A stretch of DNA of 64,000 nt, from positions 1 through 64,000 of the forward strand of contig NZ_QEKO01000005.1 of assembly GCF_003096595.1 (NCBI RefSeq), in the 5' to 3' direction. This DNA comes from Pusillimonas noertemannii. Its GTDB lineage: Bacteria; Pseudomonadota; Gammaproteobacteria; Burkholderiales; Burkholderiaceae_B. Position numbers and translations under genes: made by a program. Shown here in pieces: positions 31,623-41,700 of this stretch. How positions within the stretch are numbered: the stretch's first letter is position 1; every line of letters begins with the position of its first letter. Under the pieces are notes generated by a model. It did not search any database, was not told where the DNA came from, and was given only the letters and a program-made list of their open reading frames with translations.

Positions 31623-32518
31623 GTCTGCAGCACGGCATTGGCCACGGCAAGCATGGGGCAGGGAACGCCGGCCTCCTGGCCCCGGCGCAGCATGTCTCCG
31701 ACCAGATGGTCGCCCTCGATGGGCAGGCCGGCTCGCATGTCGCGGTACATGGATGAGTTGAAGCCCGAGTTGGGGTTGGTGACCACACGCTGGAAGCCGG
31801 CAATGGCTTGCGGGTGCATGGGGTGGCCGGCGGCTTGCGCGGTGTCGGTGCATTCGCGCAGCAGCTGCAGCGCAATCGCGCCGCCCGCTTCGCTGCGCAT
31901 GTATTCGCCCACGGTGCCCTGCAGCATGCAGTTGGCAGCGCCCAGGCAGGCCATGCGGCAGAATTTGTCCCACATGTCGTCCATGATGCCGTCGCTCAGC
32001 TCGGCGTCGATGCCCGCCTGCAACAGCAGTTGCCAGGCCGCGCGGGCCTTGGCCTGCTGGCCCGCCGTGCGGGCGCCCACGGTCAGGCTGCTGTAGGCGT
32101 TGCTGACACGAATGTGGGTGGGCGCAAGCTGGGTTGCAATGGTCTTTGCAATGCCGCCCAGCACGCGTTCTTGCCCAAAGGCCTGGTCGAGTCGGTCAAG
32201 GTGTCGCAGGCCGTTGAGCAGGGGCAGGATATGGGTGGCCGAGCCCACGGCCGGGGTGATGTCGGCGATGACGCCTTCAAGCGCGGGCGCCTTGTTGCTG
32301 AGCACGACCAGGTCGTAGCCGCCGTCAAGCTGGTTTGCCGCGACGGTGCGTGGCTGTATGTGCTGCGTGCCGGAGGGCAGCTCGAGTGTCAGCCCTTCGG
32401 CGTCGACCAGCGCCTTGCGCGCCGGGCGCAACAGAAATTGCACGTCGGCGCCGTGCTGGTGCAGGCTTGCGCCAAACAGGGTGCCGACCGCGCCGGCGCC
32501 GACAAATAGAATCTTCAT
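31598..32518 (-). CDS. panE: 2-dehydropantoate 2-reductase
   Basis: NADPH-dependent reduction of ketopantoate to pantoate in vitamin B5 synthesis. 306 residues. It has the Rossmann loop [10 protein letters not shown] (residues 7-16), [11 protein letters not shown] at the nicotinamide side, and the catalytic lysine Lys185 in [19 protein letters not shown]. It is one of a large family, so action on another 2-oxo acid is possible. The start MKILFVGAG was chosen. An upstream in-frame extension crosses tandem repeats and is not coding-like. The gene is convergent with mnmH and overlaps its 3' end by 25 bp. Confidence 0.85.
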   Translation of the reverse strand: MKILFVGAGAVGTLFGASLHQHGADVQFLLRPARKALVDAEGLTLELPSGTQHIQPRTVAANQLDGGYDLVVLSNKAPALEGVIADITPAVGSATHILPLLNGLRHLDRLDQAFGQERVLGGIAKTIATQLAPTHIRVSNAYSSLTVGARTAGQQAKARAAWQLLLQAGIDAELSDGIMDDMWDKFCRMACLGAANCMLQGTVGEYMRSEAGGAIALQLLRECTDTAQAAGHPMHPQAIAGFQRVVTNPNSGFNSSMYRDMRAGLPIEGDHLVGDMLRRGQEAGVPCPMLAVANAVLQTYSARREA

Positions 32519-32559
32519 GTGAGTGGAACCGCCCGGATGCGGAAAGCAGGCCCGCGCAG

Positions 32560-32593
32560 GTTGAAAGCAGTGGTATGTTGAAAACAGGGGTAT
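32560..32593. repeat. 17-bp tandem duplication upstream of panE
   Basis: Two adjacent 17-base units, GTTGAAAGCAGTGGTAT at 32560-32576 and GTTGAAAACAGGGGTAT at 32577-32593, differ at two positions. They lie 42-75 bases before the panE start on the minus strand, so they may affect its promoter or leader. Confidence 0.7.
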
Positions 32594-32643
32594 ACCGAAT
32601 ACAGTGTCCTGAAATGATAGCACCCTGTATCCGGCTGCTGCGG

Positions 32644-32679
32644 CATCCGAGACATCCCAGACATTCGAGATATCCGGGG
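32644..32679. repeat. 9-bp tandem repeat, four units
   Basis: CATCCGAGA, CATCCCAGA, CATTCGAGA and TATCCGGGG follow each other without spacing between panE and the molybdenum-enzyme gene. A short array like this can vary in copy number by slippage. It lies in noncoding DNA. Confidence 0.65.
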
Positions 32680-32738
32680 CGGGCGGGTTGCGGGCGATTT
32701 CCCTGGAACCTTGCCCGCGACCGGGGTTGCCGCGCCTG

Positions 32739-34913
32739 CTACAGCAGCTTGTCCAAGGTGATGGGCAGCGTCCTGATGCGCTTGCCGGTTGCATGATGGA
32801 CGGCGTTGGCAATGGCCGCCGCCGCGCCGACGATGCCGATCTCGCCCACGCCCTTTACACCCAGGGGGCTGGCCAGGCCGTCGGGTTCGTCCACGAAGAT
32901 CACTTCCATGTCATGCACGTCGGCATGGCAGGGCACATGGTATTCGGCCAGGTTGTGGTTCATGATGCGGCCCAGGCGGTGGTCGAACAGCGCTTCTTCC
33001 TGCAGCGCCATGCCCATGCCCATGACCAGGCCGCCCAGCACCTGGCTGCGCGCGGTCTTGGGGTTGATGATGCGGCCCGCCGCAACGCAGGCGAGCAGGC
33101 GGGGCACGCGTATCACGCTCAGCCTTTCGTCCACGCATACCTCGGCGAAAACGGCCGAGTGGGTGTTGCGCGCCTTGCCGTCTTCTTGCGGCGGGTCGAC
33201 GGTGGCCGATGCCTCGATGCGGCCGCCGGGCGCGCGGGCTGCCAGCTTGGCCATGTCGTTGCTGCCCACCGGGCCGCCGGCCAGTTCCGACAACTGCCGC
33301 GCAATGCCCTTGCACGCCCGGTGAACCGCGGCGCCCACCGATGCCGCCATGGCCGAGCCGCCGGCAAAGGGCGAATCGGGCAGCGGGGATTCGCCTATTT
33401 CCACCCGCACCCGCTCCAGGGGCAGGCCCAGCGCGCCCGCGGCGATCTGCGCCATGATGGTATAGGTGCCGGTGCCGATGTCCGAGGCGGCGGAGCGAAC
33501 CGTCAATATGCCTTGGGTGTCGAGCGTGGCGGTGGCGCTGGCATGCAAGACCAGGGCCTCCCAGATGCCGGTGGCCATGCCCCAGCCCGATAGTTCCATG
33601 CCGTTGCGCATCGAGCGCGGTTCATGGCTGCGCCGGTGCCATCCGAAGCGTTCCGCGCCTGTCTCGTAGGCCTTCTTCAGCGCCTTGCTGGTAAAGGGCA
33701 GGCCGCTGATGCCGTCCACGTCCGAGCAGTTGACCAGGCGCAGGGCCAGGGGGTCCATGCCGTTGGCATAGGCCAGCTCGTCCAGCGCCATCTCCAGCAG
33801 GTTCACGCCGGTGGCGGCACCGGGCGCGCGCATATTGCCGGGCGTGGGCGTGTCGATGGGGGCGACGGCGTAGTCCAGCCGCAGGTTGTCGCAAGGGTAG
33901 GCGATGGCGCCCCACTTCACGAGGTTCTCGGTATAGGTCTCGATGCGGGCGGTGCTGGTGGTTGCGATGACCTCCATGGCTTGCAGCTTGCCCCGGGTAT
34001 CGCAGGCAAGGCGCATTTCCTGCGTGGCGGCCGGGCGGTGCACATGAGTGAACATCTGCTGGCGCGTCATCACGACACGCACCGAGCGCTTCAGCATGAG
34101 GGCGGCCAGCATGGCCAGATAGGCCTGGTAGCCGGGGCGCAGGCCCGAGCCGAAGGCCCCGCCGACGTGATGATTGGCGACCATGATCGAATCGGGCTCC
34201 AGGCCGAAGGCCTGGGCCAGCTGGCGCTGCGCATTCTGCGAACCCTGGTTCTTGTCGTGTACCGTCAGCCGGCCGTCGCCATGCCACTGCACGGTGGTGG
34301 CATGCATCTCCATGGGGTTGTGATGTTCCATGGCCAGCTCGTAGCGGCTGTCGATCCGCGCGGCCGCGTCGTCAAGGGCCGCCTGGGTGTCGCCGCGCAC
34401 GATATTGCCCTGCGCCTTGGCGGCCGGCGTAAAGCGCTGCGCCAGCGCGCTGCCCAGCATGGTGTTGTGCGGCAGGGTGTCGTAGGCGGCTTCGACCTGC
34501 ATGGCGCCCCGGCGCGCCGCCTCGAAGGTTTCGGCCACGACCAGGGCAATGGGCTGGCCGCTGTACATGATCGCGCCGTCCAGCAGCAGGGGGACGGGCG
34601 GCTTGGCGTTGCCGGCGGCATCGTCGTCGTCGTGGGCCGGAGCTTCGTACCAGGGCACATGGGGGCGGTTTTCATGGGTCAGCACCTGCACGACACCGGG
34701 CGTGTTCAGGGTGCCGGCCGTGTCCAGAGAGCGGATGCGGCCGCGCGCGATGCCGGCGCATACGGCCACGCCGTACAGCAGGCCTTCGGCCGGATGTTCG
34801 GCGGCGTAGCGGGCCTGTCCCGTAACCTTGGCGACGCCCTCGATGCGGTTCAAGGGGGTGCCGATGCCCGGGGAAGTGCTGTTGCGGCCTGGGTGTTCGG
34901 CTGCTTGAGTCAT
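32739..34913 (-). CDS. paoC: molybdenum hydroxylase large subunit, PaoC-like
   Basis: 724-residue molybdenum-cofactor-binding subunit of a xanthine-dehydrogenase-family enzyme, close to E. coli PaoC (aldehyde oxidoreductase). It starts PLNRIEGVAKVTGQARYAAE. Cofactor and substrate-site stretches include HVGGAFGSG, GNMRAPGAATG (active-site Arg region), TYTIMAQIAAG and the C-terminal GVKGVGEIGIVGAAAAIANA with the catalytic glutamate. Aromatic aldehydes would be a reasonable substrate class by homology. It is the last gene of a paoA-paoB-paoC unit. No XdhC/PaoD-type maturation gene is beside it. Confidence 0.88.
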   Translation of the reverse strand: MTQAAEHPGRNSTSPGIGTPLNRIEGVAKVTGQARYAAEHPAEGLLYGVAVCAGIARGRIRSLDTAGTLNTPGVVQVLTHENRPHVPWYEAPAHDDDDAAGNAKPPVPLLLDGAIMYSGQPIALVVAETFEAARRGAMQVEAAYDTLPHNTMLGSALAQRFTPAAKAQGNIVRGDTQAALDDAAARIDSRYELAMEHHNPMEMHATTVQWHGDGRLTVHDKNQGSQNAQRQLAQAFGLEPDSIMVANHHVGGAFGSGLRPGYQAYLAMLAALMLKRSVRVVMTRQQMFTHVHRPAATQEMRLACDTRGKLQAMEVIATTSTARIETYTENLVKWGAIAYPCDNLRLDYAVAPIDTPTPGNMRAPGAATGVNLLEMALDELAYANGMDPLALRLVNCSDVDGISGLPFTSKALKKAYETGAERFGWHRRSHEPRSMRNGMELSGWGMATGIWEALVLHASATATLDTQGILTVRSAASDIGTGTYTIMAQIAAGALGLPLERVRVEIGESPLPDSPFAGGSAMAASVGAAVHRACKGIARQLSELAGGPVGSNDMAKLAARAPGGRIEASATVDPPQEDGKARNTHSAVFAEVCVDERLSVIRVPRLLACVAAGRIINPKTARSQVLGGLVMGMGMALQEEALFDHRLGRIMNHNLAEYHVPCHADVHDMEVIFVDEPDGLASPLGVKGVGEIGIVGAAAAIANAVHHATGKRIRTLPITLDKLL

Positions 34914-34976
34914 GGTGCCTCCTTGGCATGTGGGGCGAGTGCATTCCGACTGCAGGACGGTGTTGGCCCGGGCCCG

Positions 34977-35990
34977 TCATGCAATGCGCTTGTCCACCTG
35001 CGATTGCGGCGTGCCGTTGGCCGCCTGGGTCAGGGCCCGGACCGTTGCGCGGCAGGCAAGCTCGATCTTGAATTCGTTGTCGCCTTGTCCCGTCGCCCCT
35101 TCCAGCAGGGCGTCGGCAAAGCGCGTGAAGCTGCGGACCGATGGCGTTTCGCCGGTCAGCATGCGTTCGGCTTCAGGCAGTCGCCAGGGCTTGTGGGCCA
35201 CTCCGCCCAAGGCCACGCACGCCTCGGCGATGCTGCCGTCGTCTTCCAGGCGCAGCGCCGCCGCCACTGAGACGAGGGCAAAGGCGTAGCTCAGGCGGTC
35301 GCGTATTTTCAGGTAGCTGTAGCGGCTGGCAAAGCCCTGCGCGGGCAAGTCGACGCTGGTGATCAGCTCGCCTTCGCGCAGCGTGTTGTCGTACTGGGGC
35401 GTGTCGCCGGGCAGGCGATGAAACTCCTGGAAGGGAATGCTGCGCCGGCCCTCCGGCCCCGCTACATTGACTGTTGCGCCCAGCGCCGCCATGGCGACGC
35501 ACATGTCCGAGGGATGCACGGCGATGCAGTGTTCGCTGGCGCCCAGTATGGCGTGGATGCGCGTGCAGCCGCCCACTGCGCCGCAGCCCGAGCCGGGCGT
35601 GCGCTTGTTGCAGCGCGTGGCCGTGTCGTAGAAGTAATAGCAGCGCGTGCGCTGCATCAGGTTGCCCCCCGTGGTGGCCATGTTGCGCAATTGCGGGCTG
35701 GCGCCCGCCATCAATGCACAGCCCAGCAAGGGGTAGCGCTCCAGAATCCACGGATGCGAAGCCAGATCGGCGTTGCGCACCAGGGCGCCGATGCGCAAGC
35801 CCCCATCGGGCAGCGGCTCGACCTGGTCCAGCCCCAGTCGGTTGATGTCGACCAGCCGTGCGGGTCGCTCGACGTTCTCTTTCATCAGGTCAAGCAGATT
35901 GGTGCCGCCGGCGATGAAGCGTCCCCCCTGGCCGGCCGCCCGCAAGGCTTCGTCGATGTTCTGCACGCGCTCATAGCGAAATGGGTTCAT
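34977..35990 (-). CDS. paoB: molybdenum hydroxylase FAD subunit, PaoB-like
   Basis: 337-residue FAD-binding subunit (FIAGGTNLLDLMK near residue 25; TTGGNLMQRTRC near residue 107). A cysteine-rich insert at residues 117-155 (Cys117, Cys127, Cys136, Cys142, Cys155; CNKRTPGSGC, then EHCIAVHPSDM) matches the extra iron-sulfur insert of E. coli PaoB rather than plain xanthine dehydrogenases. It overlaps the paoA stop by four bases and precedes paoC by 63 bp. Confidence 0.9.
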   Translation of the reverse strand: MNPFRYERVQNIDEALRAAGQGGRFIAGGTNLLDLMKENVERPARLVDINRLGLDQVEPLPDGGLRIGALVRNADLASHPWILERYPLLGCALMAGASPQLRNMATTGGNLMQRTRCYYFYDTATRCNKRTPGSGCGAVGGCTRIHAILGASEHCIAVHPSDMCVAMAALGATVNVAGPEGRRSIPFQEFHRLPGDTPQYDNTLREGELITSVDLPAQGFASRYSYLKIRDRLSYAFALVSVAAALRLEDDGSIAEACVALGGVAHKPWRLPEAERMLTGETPSVRSFTRFADALLEGATGQGDNEFKIELACRATVRALTQAANGTPQSQVDKRIA

Positions 35991-36478
35991 TGCGCGTCCC
36001 CGTCCAGATACACAGCCTCAATGGCGTCCACGATGTTCACGTAAGCGCCGCAACGGCACAGATTGCCGCTCATATATTCGCGGATGGCGGCGCGCAGGTC
36101 GTGCCCGTGGCTTTCGAGCCGTTTCTCATTGAACAGGCCCTGGGCAGAGCAGATCTGCCCGGGCGTACAGTAGCCGCACTGGAAGGCATCGTGCTCGATG
36201 AAGGCGTGCTGCAGATCATGGAGCCGGCCTTCGCCGGCCAGGCCCTCTATGGTGGTGATGTTACGGCCTTCCTGCATGATCGCCAGCGTGAGGCAGGCAT
36301 TGATGCGCCGGCCGTCGGCCAGCACGGTACAGGCGCCGCACTGCCCATGGTCGCAGCCTTTCTTGGTGCCGGTAAGCCCAAGGTGGTCGCGCAGCGCATC
36401 CAGCAGGGTCACGTCGGGGCCCACGGCAAGCCGCCGCTCGCGGCCGTTCACGGTAAGGCTGACTGGCTGGCTGGTCAT
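35987..36478 (-). CDS. paoA: molybdenum hydroxylase 2Fe-2S subunit, PaoA-like without Tat signal
   Basis: 163-residue electron-transfer subunit with two 2Fe-2S motifs: TKKGCDHGQCGACTVL plus the later INACLTLA cysteine, and FQCGYCTPGQIC with GNLCRCGAY. E. coli PaoA carries a long twin-arginine signal; here the chosen start MTSQPVSLTVNGRERR has none. A longer in-frame reading adds only 22 residues with no RR motif. The enzyme is therefore predicted to be cytoplasmic. First gene of the unit; its promoter should lie in the 141 bp after the BetT-like gene. Confidence 0.88.
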   Translation of the reverse strand: MTSQPVSLTVNGRERRLAVGPDVTLLDALRDHLGLTGTKKGCDHGQCGACTVLADGRRINACLTLAIMQEGRNITTIEGLAGEGRLHDLQHAFIEHDAFQCGYCTPGQICSAQGLFNEKRLESHGHDLRAAIREYMSGNLCRCGAYVNIVDAIEAVYLDGDAQ

Positions 36479-36619
36479 GTCGTTCTCCGAGGGTGCGTCA
36501 GGCCCCGAAGCCAGCAAATAACATGCCCCCTGGTCGCCCCGCATCGCCGGATGACCTTACGCCGCCGCCCCGTATTTGGCCCCGAGCCCTATGCCCCCGC
36601 AAGGCCGCCGACCGGAGCC

Positions 36620-38623
36620 TCAATCGCCCGATTCGGGGTCGGGTGCGGGCCTGTTCGACCCATGCACCATGTGCAGGTATTGCCGGTGGCGCTCGTACTG
36701 GTCGAGGATGTCGCCGATGACCTCGTCGTTGCTCCAGCCCATGATGTCGTAGTCTTGTCCGCCTTCGCGCAGGAAGACCTCGGCCCGGTAGTAGCGGCGT
36801 TCTTCCTTGCCGGCGTCTTCATCCATGGCCAGGCTGGGCTGCATCTGTTCGAGCGGGTGCACGGCATAGCTGAAATCCAGGTATTCGCCCAGGTGCTGCA
36901 CGTGCATTTCGGCCTGGCCGTCGTCATTGCGGCCCACCCGCACCTCGTAGCCCTGGCGGCGCAGTTCATTCGCCACGGCTTCCATGGCGGGCAGCACCAC
37001 ATCGTCGATGAAGCGCAGCACGTGCTTGCGGGTGGGCATCATGACGATGTTGCGCAGGCGGCGCTGCCAGCTTTGGCCGCCGGCCAGCGGCTGCGAGCGG
37101 GTGATGGTCTGATAGCGGATGCGGCGCTTGGTGGCATCGAGCTTCAGGGCCTTGAACAAGCCCCATATGGCTACCAGCAATATGACGGAGAAGGGCAGGG
37201 CGCTGGCGATGGTGGCGGTCTGCAGGGCCTTGAGGCCGTCGGCCAGCAGCAGCGCGATGGCCACCACCCCCATCAGCACCGACCAGAATATGCGCTGCCA
37301 CACCGGCGAATGCCCGGCTTCGTCGGAGGCCAGCAGGTCGACCACCAGGGCGCCCGAATCGGCCGAAGTGACGAAGAAGACGATCACCATGACGATGGCG
37401 ATGGCCGAGGTAATGCTGGAAAGCGGCAGGGCCTCAAGAAAGGCGAACAGCGCCAGCGAGCTGTCGGCGTTGACGATTTCGGCCAGGTTCTGCATGCCGT
37501 CGACCATAATGAAATAGATGGCGCTGTCGCCGAACACCGTCATCCAGAACAGTGTGAAGCCGGCCGGCACCAGCAGCACCCCGCGTACGAACTCGCGAAT
37601 GGTGCGGCCGCGCGAGATGCGCGCGATGAACAGGCCCACAAAGGGCGACCAGGCTATCCACCAGCCCCAGTAGAACAGGGTCCATCCGCCTATCCAGTCG
37701 TTGGGTTCGTAAGCGTAAAGATTGAAGGTTTTATGGACGAGGTCGGAAAGATAGCTGCCGGTGTTCTGCACGAAGGTCTGCAGCAGGAATACGGTGGGCC
37801 CCAGCACCAGCACGAACAGCAGCAACAGCACGGCCAGAACCAGGTTGAATTCAGACAGCAGGCGTATGCCGCGGTCGAGCCCGCTTGCCACCGAAAGCGT
37901 GGCCAGGCCGCAGGCCCCGACAATAAGGCCGATCTGCACGGGGATGGTGACAGGCAGGCCGAACAAGTGGTTCAGGCCGCTGTTGATCTGCGACACCCCC
38001 ACGCCCAGCGAGGTGGCCACGCCGAACACGGTGCCGATAATGGCGAACACGTCGACCGCATGGCCGATGGGCCCGTGGATGCGGTTGCCTATAAGCGGGT
38101 ACAGCGCCGAGCGGAAGCGCAGCGGCAGGCCGTGCCGGTAGCTGAAGAAGGCCAGGATCAGCCCCACGATGGCGTAGATGGCCCAGGCATGCAGGCCCCA
38201 GTGGAAGAAGGTGATGCTCATGGCCTCGCGAGCGTCGAACACCGTCGAGCCCGCGCCGATGGGCGGGTCGATGAAGTGCATGACGGGTTCGGCCACGCCG
38301 AAGAACATCAGGCCTATGCCCATGCCGGTAGAGAACAGCATCGCGAACCAGGTAATGTCGCGGTAATCGGGCTGGCTGTGGTCGGGCCCCAGCTTGATGT
38401 CGCCGTATCGGCTGAATGCCAGGAAGACCACCGAGATGAGAATGACGGCCACGGCCAGCACGTAGAACCAGCTTGCGTTGGCCAGTATCCAGCTCTGGAC
38501 CACGTCGAAAAGCCGCTGCGCGGCCTGGGGCGCGAAGGCGGCGAGCAGGACGAGCGCCAGGATGAAAAAGGCCGAGGCGGCAAAGACGGGTCGGTTGATG
38601 GTGGTTCGTGGACGGGACGTCAT
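36620..38623 (-). CDS. betT: BCCT-family transporter, BetT-like
   Basis: 667-residue inner-membrane carrier for choline, betaine or a related quaternary amine. It has 12 membrane helices and the BCCT signature with aromatic residues FYWGWWIAWSPFVGLFIARI followed by SRGRT; the STGMGIGLMFFGVAEP stretch fits TM3. About 180 residues of soluble C-terminal tail follow the last helix. Such a tail in BetT senses osmotic state. A start at MTSRPRTTINRP was chosen over an ATG 17 codons earlier. No betA/betB genes are near. Confidence 0.87.
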   Translation of the reverse strand: MTSRPRTTINRPVFAASAFFILALVLLAAFAPQAAQRLFDVVQSWILANASWFYVLAVAVILISVVFLAFSRYGDIKLGPDHSQPDYRDITWFAMLFSTGMGIGLMFFGVAEPVMHFIDPPIGAGSTVFDAREAMSITFFHWGLHAWAIYAIVGLILAFFSYRHGLPLRFRSALYPLIGNRIHGPIGHAVDVFAIIGTVFGVATSLGVGVSQINSGLNHLFGLPVTIPVQIGLIVGACGLATLSVASGLDRGIRLLSEFNLVLAVLLLLFVLVLGPTVFLLQTFVQNTGSYLSDLVHKTFNLYAYEPNDWIGGWTLFYWGWWIAWSPFVGLFIARISRGRTIREFVRGVLLVPAGFTLFWMTVFGDSAIYFIMVDGMQNLAEIVNADSSLALFAFLEALPLSSITSAIAIVMVIVFFVTSADSGALVVDLLASDEAGHSPVWQRIFWSVLMGVVAIALLLADGLKALQTATIASALPFSVILLVAIWGLFKALKLDATKRRIRYQTITRSQPLAGGQSWQRRLRNIVMMPTRKHVLRFIDDVVLPAMEAVANELRRQGYEVRVGRNDDGQAEMHVQHLGEYLDFSYAVHPLEQMQPSLAMDEDAGKEERRYYRAEVFLREGGQDYDIMGWSNDEVIGDILDQYERHRQYLHMVHGSNRPAPDPESGD

Positions 38624-38720
38624 GCTGGCTCCGTGTGTGGCTGCGGAACGGTCATTAGTACCACGAAGTGCCAATGGCGCGCCAGGGGGCGCGCCGGACG
38701 CAACGGCTTTTGCTATGGCC

Positions 38721-41700
38721 TCAGAACTTCCAGTGCAGGGCCAGGTTGCCCGAGAAGGAGCGGTAGCCGGCGCGCAGGAACTGGCTCGACATGCTGGCGC
38801 CGATGCTGAGCCGCTCGCTGGGCGTATAGCTGAGGGCGGCCGTCACGGCCAGCGCATCGGCCCCGGTTACGGTGTTGCGGGTGCTGAAGGCGAACGCGTC
38901 ATACGAGGCAAAACTGGCCCGCTGGCTTAGCTCGCGGTTCAGCAGCTCGTGCTCCCAGGCCACTTGCACTTGGGCCTTCAGGGTGGCCTCGTTCTTCAGG
39001 GGCAGGTTCAGGCTCGACTCTACGCCCAGGCTCGAGCGCAGCGAAGAAAAGCTGGCTGCGCGCAGCTCCAGCCGGGTGCCCTCGGGGCCCGATTCGCTTG
39101 TGCCGGGCCGGCGCAGATAGGTATAGGCCAGCGACGCCACCGGCCCCATGCTTAGCGAGGGCGACAGGGCCCAGCGGTAGCCGCCGCCGGCCGCCAATGC
39201 GCCGCTGTAGCCTGTCCAGTTCGAGCGGTGGCTGGCCTGGTACGAACCGATGTGCAACTGCCGGCTCATCTTGCCGTCTTCCACGCCCAGCTGGCCCTGG
39301 CCGAAGGCAAAGGGCCCGGCCATGGCGAGGGGTTCGTAGCGGGCCTGCAGGCCCAGATGCACGGCGCTCGAGCGGCCGGTGGCCTGATGCGGGTCGCGCA
39401 CCTTTACCTTCAATTCGCTGACCGCGCCATAAGCGCCCACTGTCCAGTCGTTCACAAGGGTGTGGGCGCCGAACACCGCGCCGTAGGCCGTTGCGTCGTA
39501 TTCCAGCTGGCTGCCGCGCCGGTCTTGCGAGAAGCTCGAGCCGAAGGCGGTCGCATAGCCGCGCCATTGCCCTTCGGTGGCGGCCTGTGCGTTGCGCAGG
39601 CCCAGGCCGGCGATTTGCCGCTCGCGCTGCAAGGTGCCGGCGAACAGGGCGCTATAGGCCGCGCCCGAAAGCGGCTCCAGCGCATCGGCCACCAGGCTGC
39701 CGTCGGGCGCGGAAAAATCCAGTGCCGCGTACAGCGGCTGGATGTCGGGCTGCGCAACGGCGGCGATGCCGTCCAGCGCCAGGCCCGCCTGGCGGGCGTT
39801 GTCATTGGGCGCCCAGCGGCTGTAGGTGTGCTCGGCGCGGCGGGCGGTGAGGCCCGCCGCGGCCACCTGGAAATCCAGCGTGGGCGACTGGGCCTGTGCG
39901 TTTACGGCCGCAAAGGCGCCGCTGGTGGCGCCGGTTTCAATAAGCTGGTCGAAGCCCACGCTCCAGCCCGCCGGGTACCAGTCTTGTAGTGGAATGACGG
40001 CAAGCTGGCCGTCGAGCACGGCCTGGCCGCTGACGGCCAGGGTGTCGTGGCCGCCCCGGCCGTCGACTTCGAGCGCCAGCGTGCCTTGCGGGCCTTGCAG
40101 GTAGTCGCCTTCGATTTCGATGCGGCCCAGCGAGTTGCCGGGCGCGACGATGCCGTCGTTGACGAAGGCGCCCTCGAGCACGCTGTAGCGGCTGTTGCCC
40201 GCCAGCGTGGCGCCCGGCTGCACCCGTACGCTGTGCAACACGTGCTGGCCGTTCAGCGAGGTAAGGCCGCCCTGGGCCGACAGGGCAATGTTCGAGCCCA
40301 GAATATTGCCCTGGTAGTTCAGGGCGAACCCGGCGTCAGGCCTGCCCGTGGCCTGGCCCGAGGCGTCGGCCAATTGGCCAAAGCTCAGCTCGCTAAGGCG
40401 CAGCCGGCCCTGTTCGTCTTTTTCAGCGTAGTGCGAAATGATGTCGCCCTGGATGCTTGCGCCGCGCATGACATTGATATGCTCGACCAGCGCATTGCGC
40501 GACATCAATATCGCAGCCTGGCGCCCGGCCAGGCTGCCGGTCAGGTCGTATCGCTTTACCTGCGCGCCCTGCAGCTCTTCCAGCAGCGGCAGCGCCTTGC
40601 CCTGTGCCGACCGTATGTAAGAGCCCCGGTATTCGGTGTCGTCGCCCAGGGTGCTGGAGCCGAAGTCGAAGTTGGCGGCCACGCCCAGCTCGCCCAGCGC
40701 CTGCACCTGGCCGCGCTGCACCAGCACGTGGTCGCGTCCATAGGCAAACACCACCCCGCGGCCGTTCAGGCCGTTGCCATGGATGCGCGTGCCGGCTTCC
40801 ACCACCAGGGTGTTGGCCTGGCCGTCCACCCGCACCCCCACGCCGCCCGGGCCTTCGGTAAGCAGGTCGGCGCGCTGGTAAATGGTATTGCCGCTGCCGT
40901 AGACATGCAGCCCCACGCCCAGCAGGGCCGTGTTGTAGGTGCCCGGCAGATAGTCCGTGCCCTGGGCGTTGCGCTGAAAATAGCCGTGCTCGTTGATAAC
41001 CGTGAGCCCGTCGTTGTAGATGGAGCGGCCATAGAAATTGCGCCGGTCGATGTCGTAGCCCAGGTCTTGCAGGGCGGCCAGCTCGGCCTCCATGAAGACA
41101 GCATAGTTGCCGTAGGATTGGTGGCTCATCGTGCTGTTCTTCAGCTCGCTGTGCGACATGTAGTTCGTGTCTATGCCGTCGCCGGCTTCCCACAATATCT
41201 TCACCGGCACCCCCGGCATGGCGCCCGCAAGCACTTCCGATACATGCGCGCCGGCAAAATAGCCCTTGTCCTGGCGCAGGTCGAAGGCGTCGGGGCTGTA
41301 GGGGTTGGTGCAGAACTTGCAAAGTATCGTCTGGCCGGGCTTTGCGGGGCGGCCATTGTCGTCGCGCAGGTGCTGGTTCCAGCTGCTGAATTCATTCAGG
41401 AAGTAGGGTTTTTTCCCTTCTTCGTCCATCGAACCGACGGAGCTGGTAATGCCCAGGCCGTGGGCCAGCTCGTGCGCCGCCGTGCTCATGACATCCACCC
41501 GCCCCGTGGGCGGCACTTGCGCCGGTACATAGGGCACTGTTTCCCAGTCGAAAGTGCCCATGACGAACTGCGCCTGCGAATCGAAGTACCCGAGACCAGG
41601 GTCGCCGCCCAGCAGCGAGGTTTGCAACTGCGTAAGCCAGGGCGCCTTGCTGTTTGCCGGGCTGAGGCCTGCCGCGTTCTCAACGTTGTAGGTGCCCACG

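Noticed and set aside
33624-38809. Long plus-strand frames opposite paoC, paoB and betT
   Set aside because: The minus-strand proteins carry full family motifs, while the plus-strand products are His/Gly/Gln-rich shadows.
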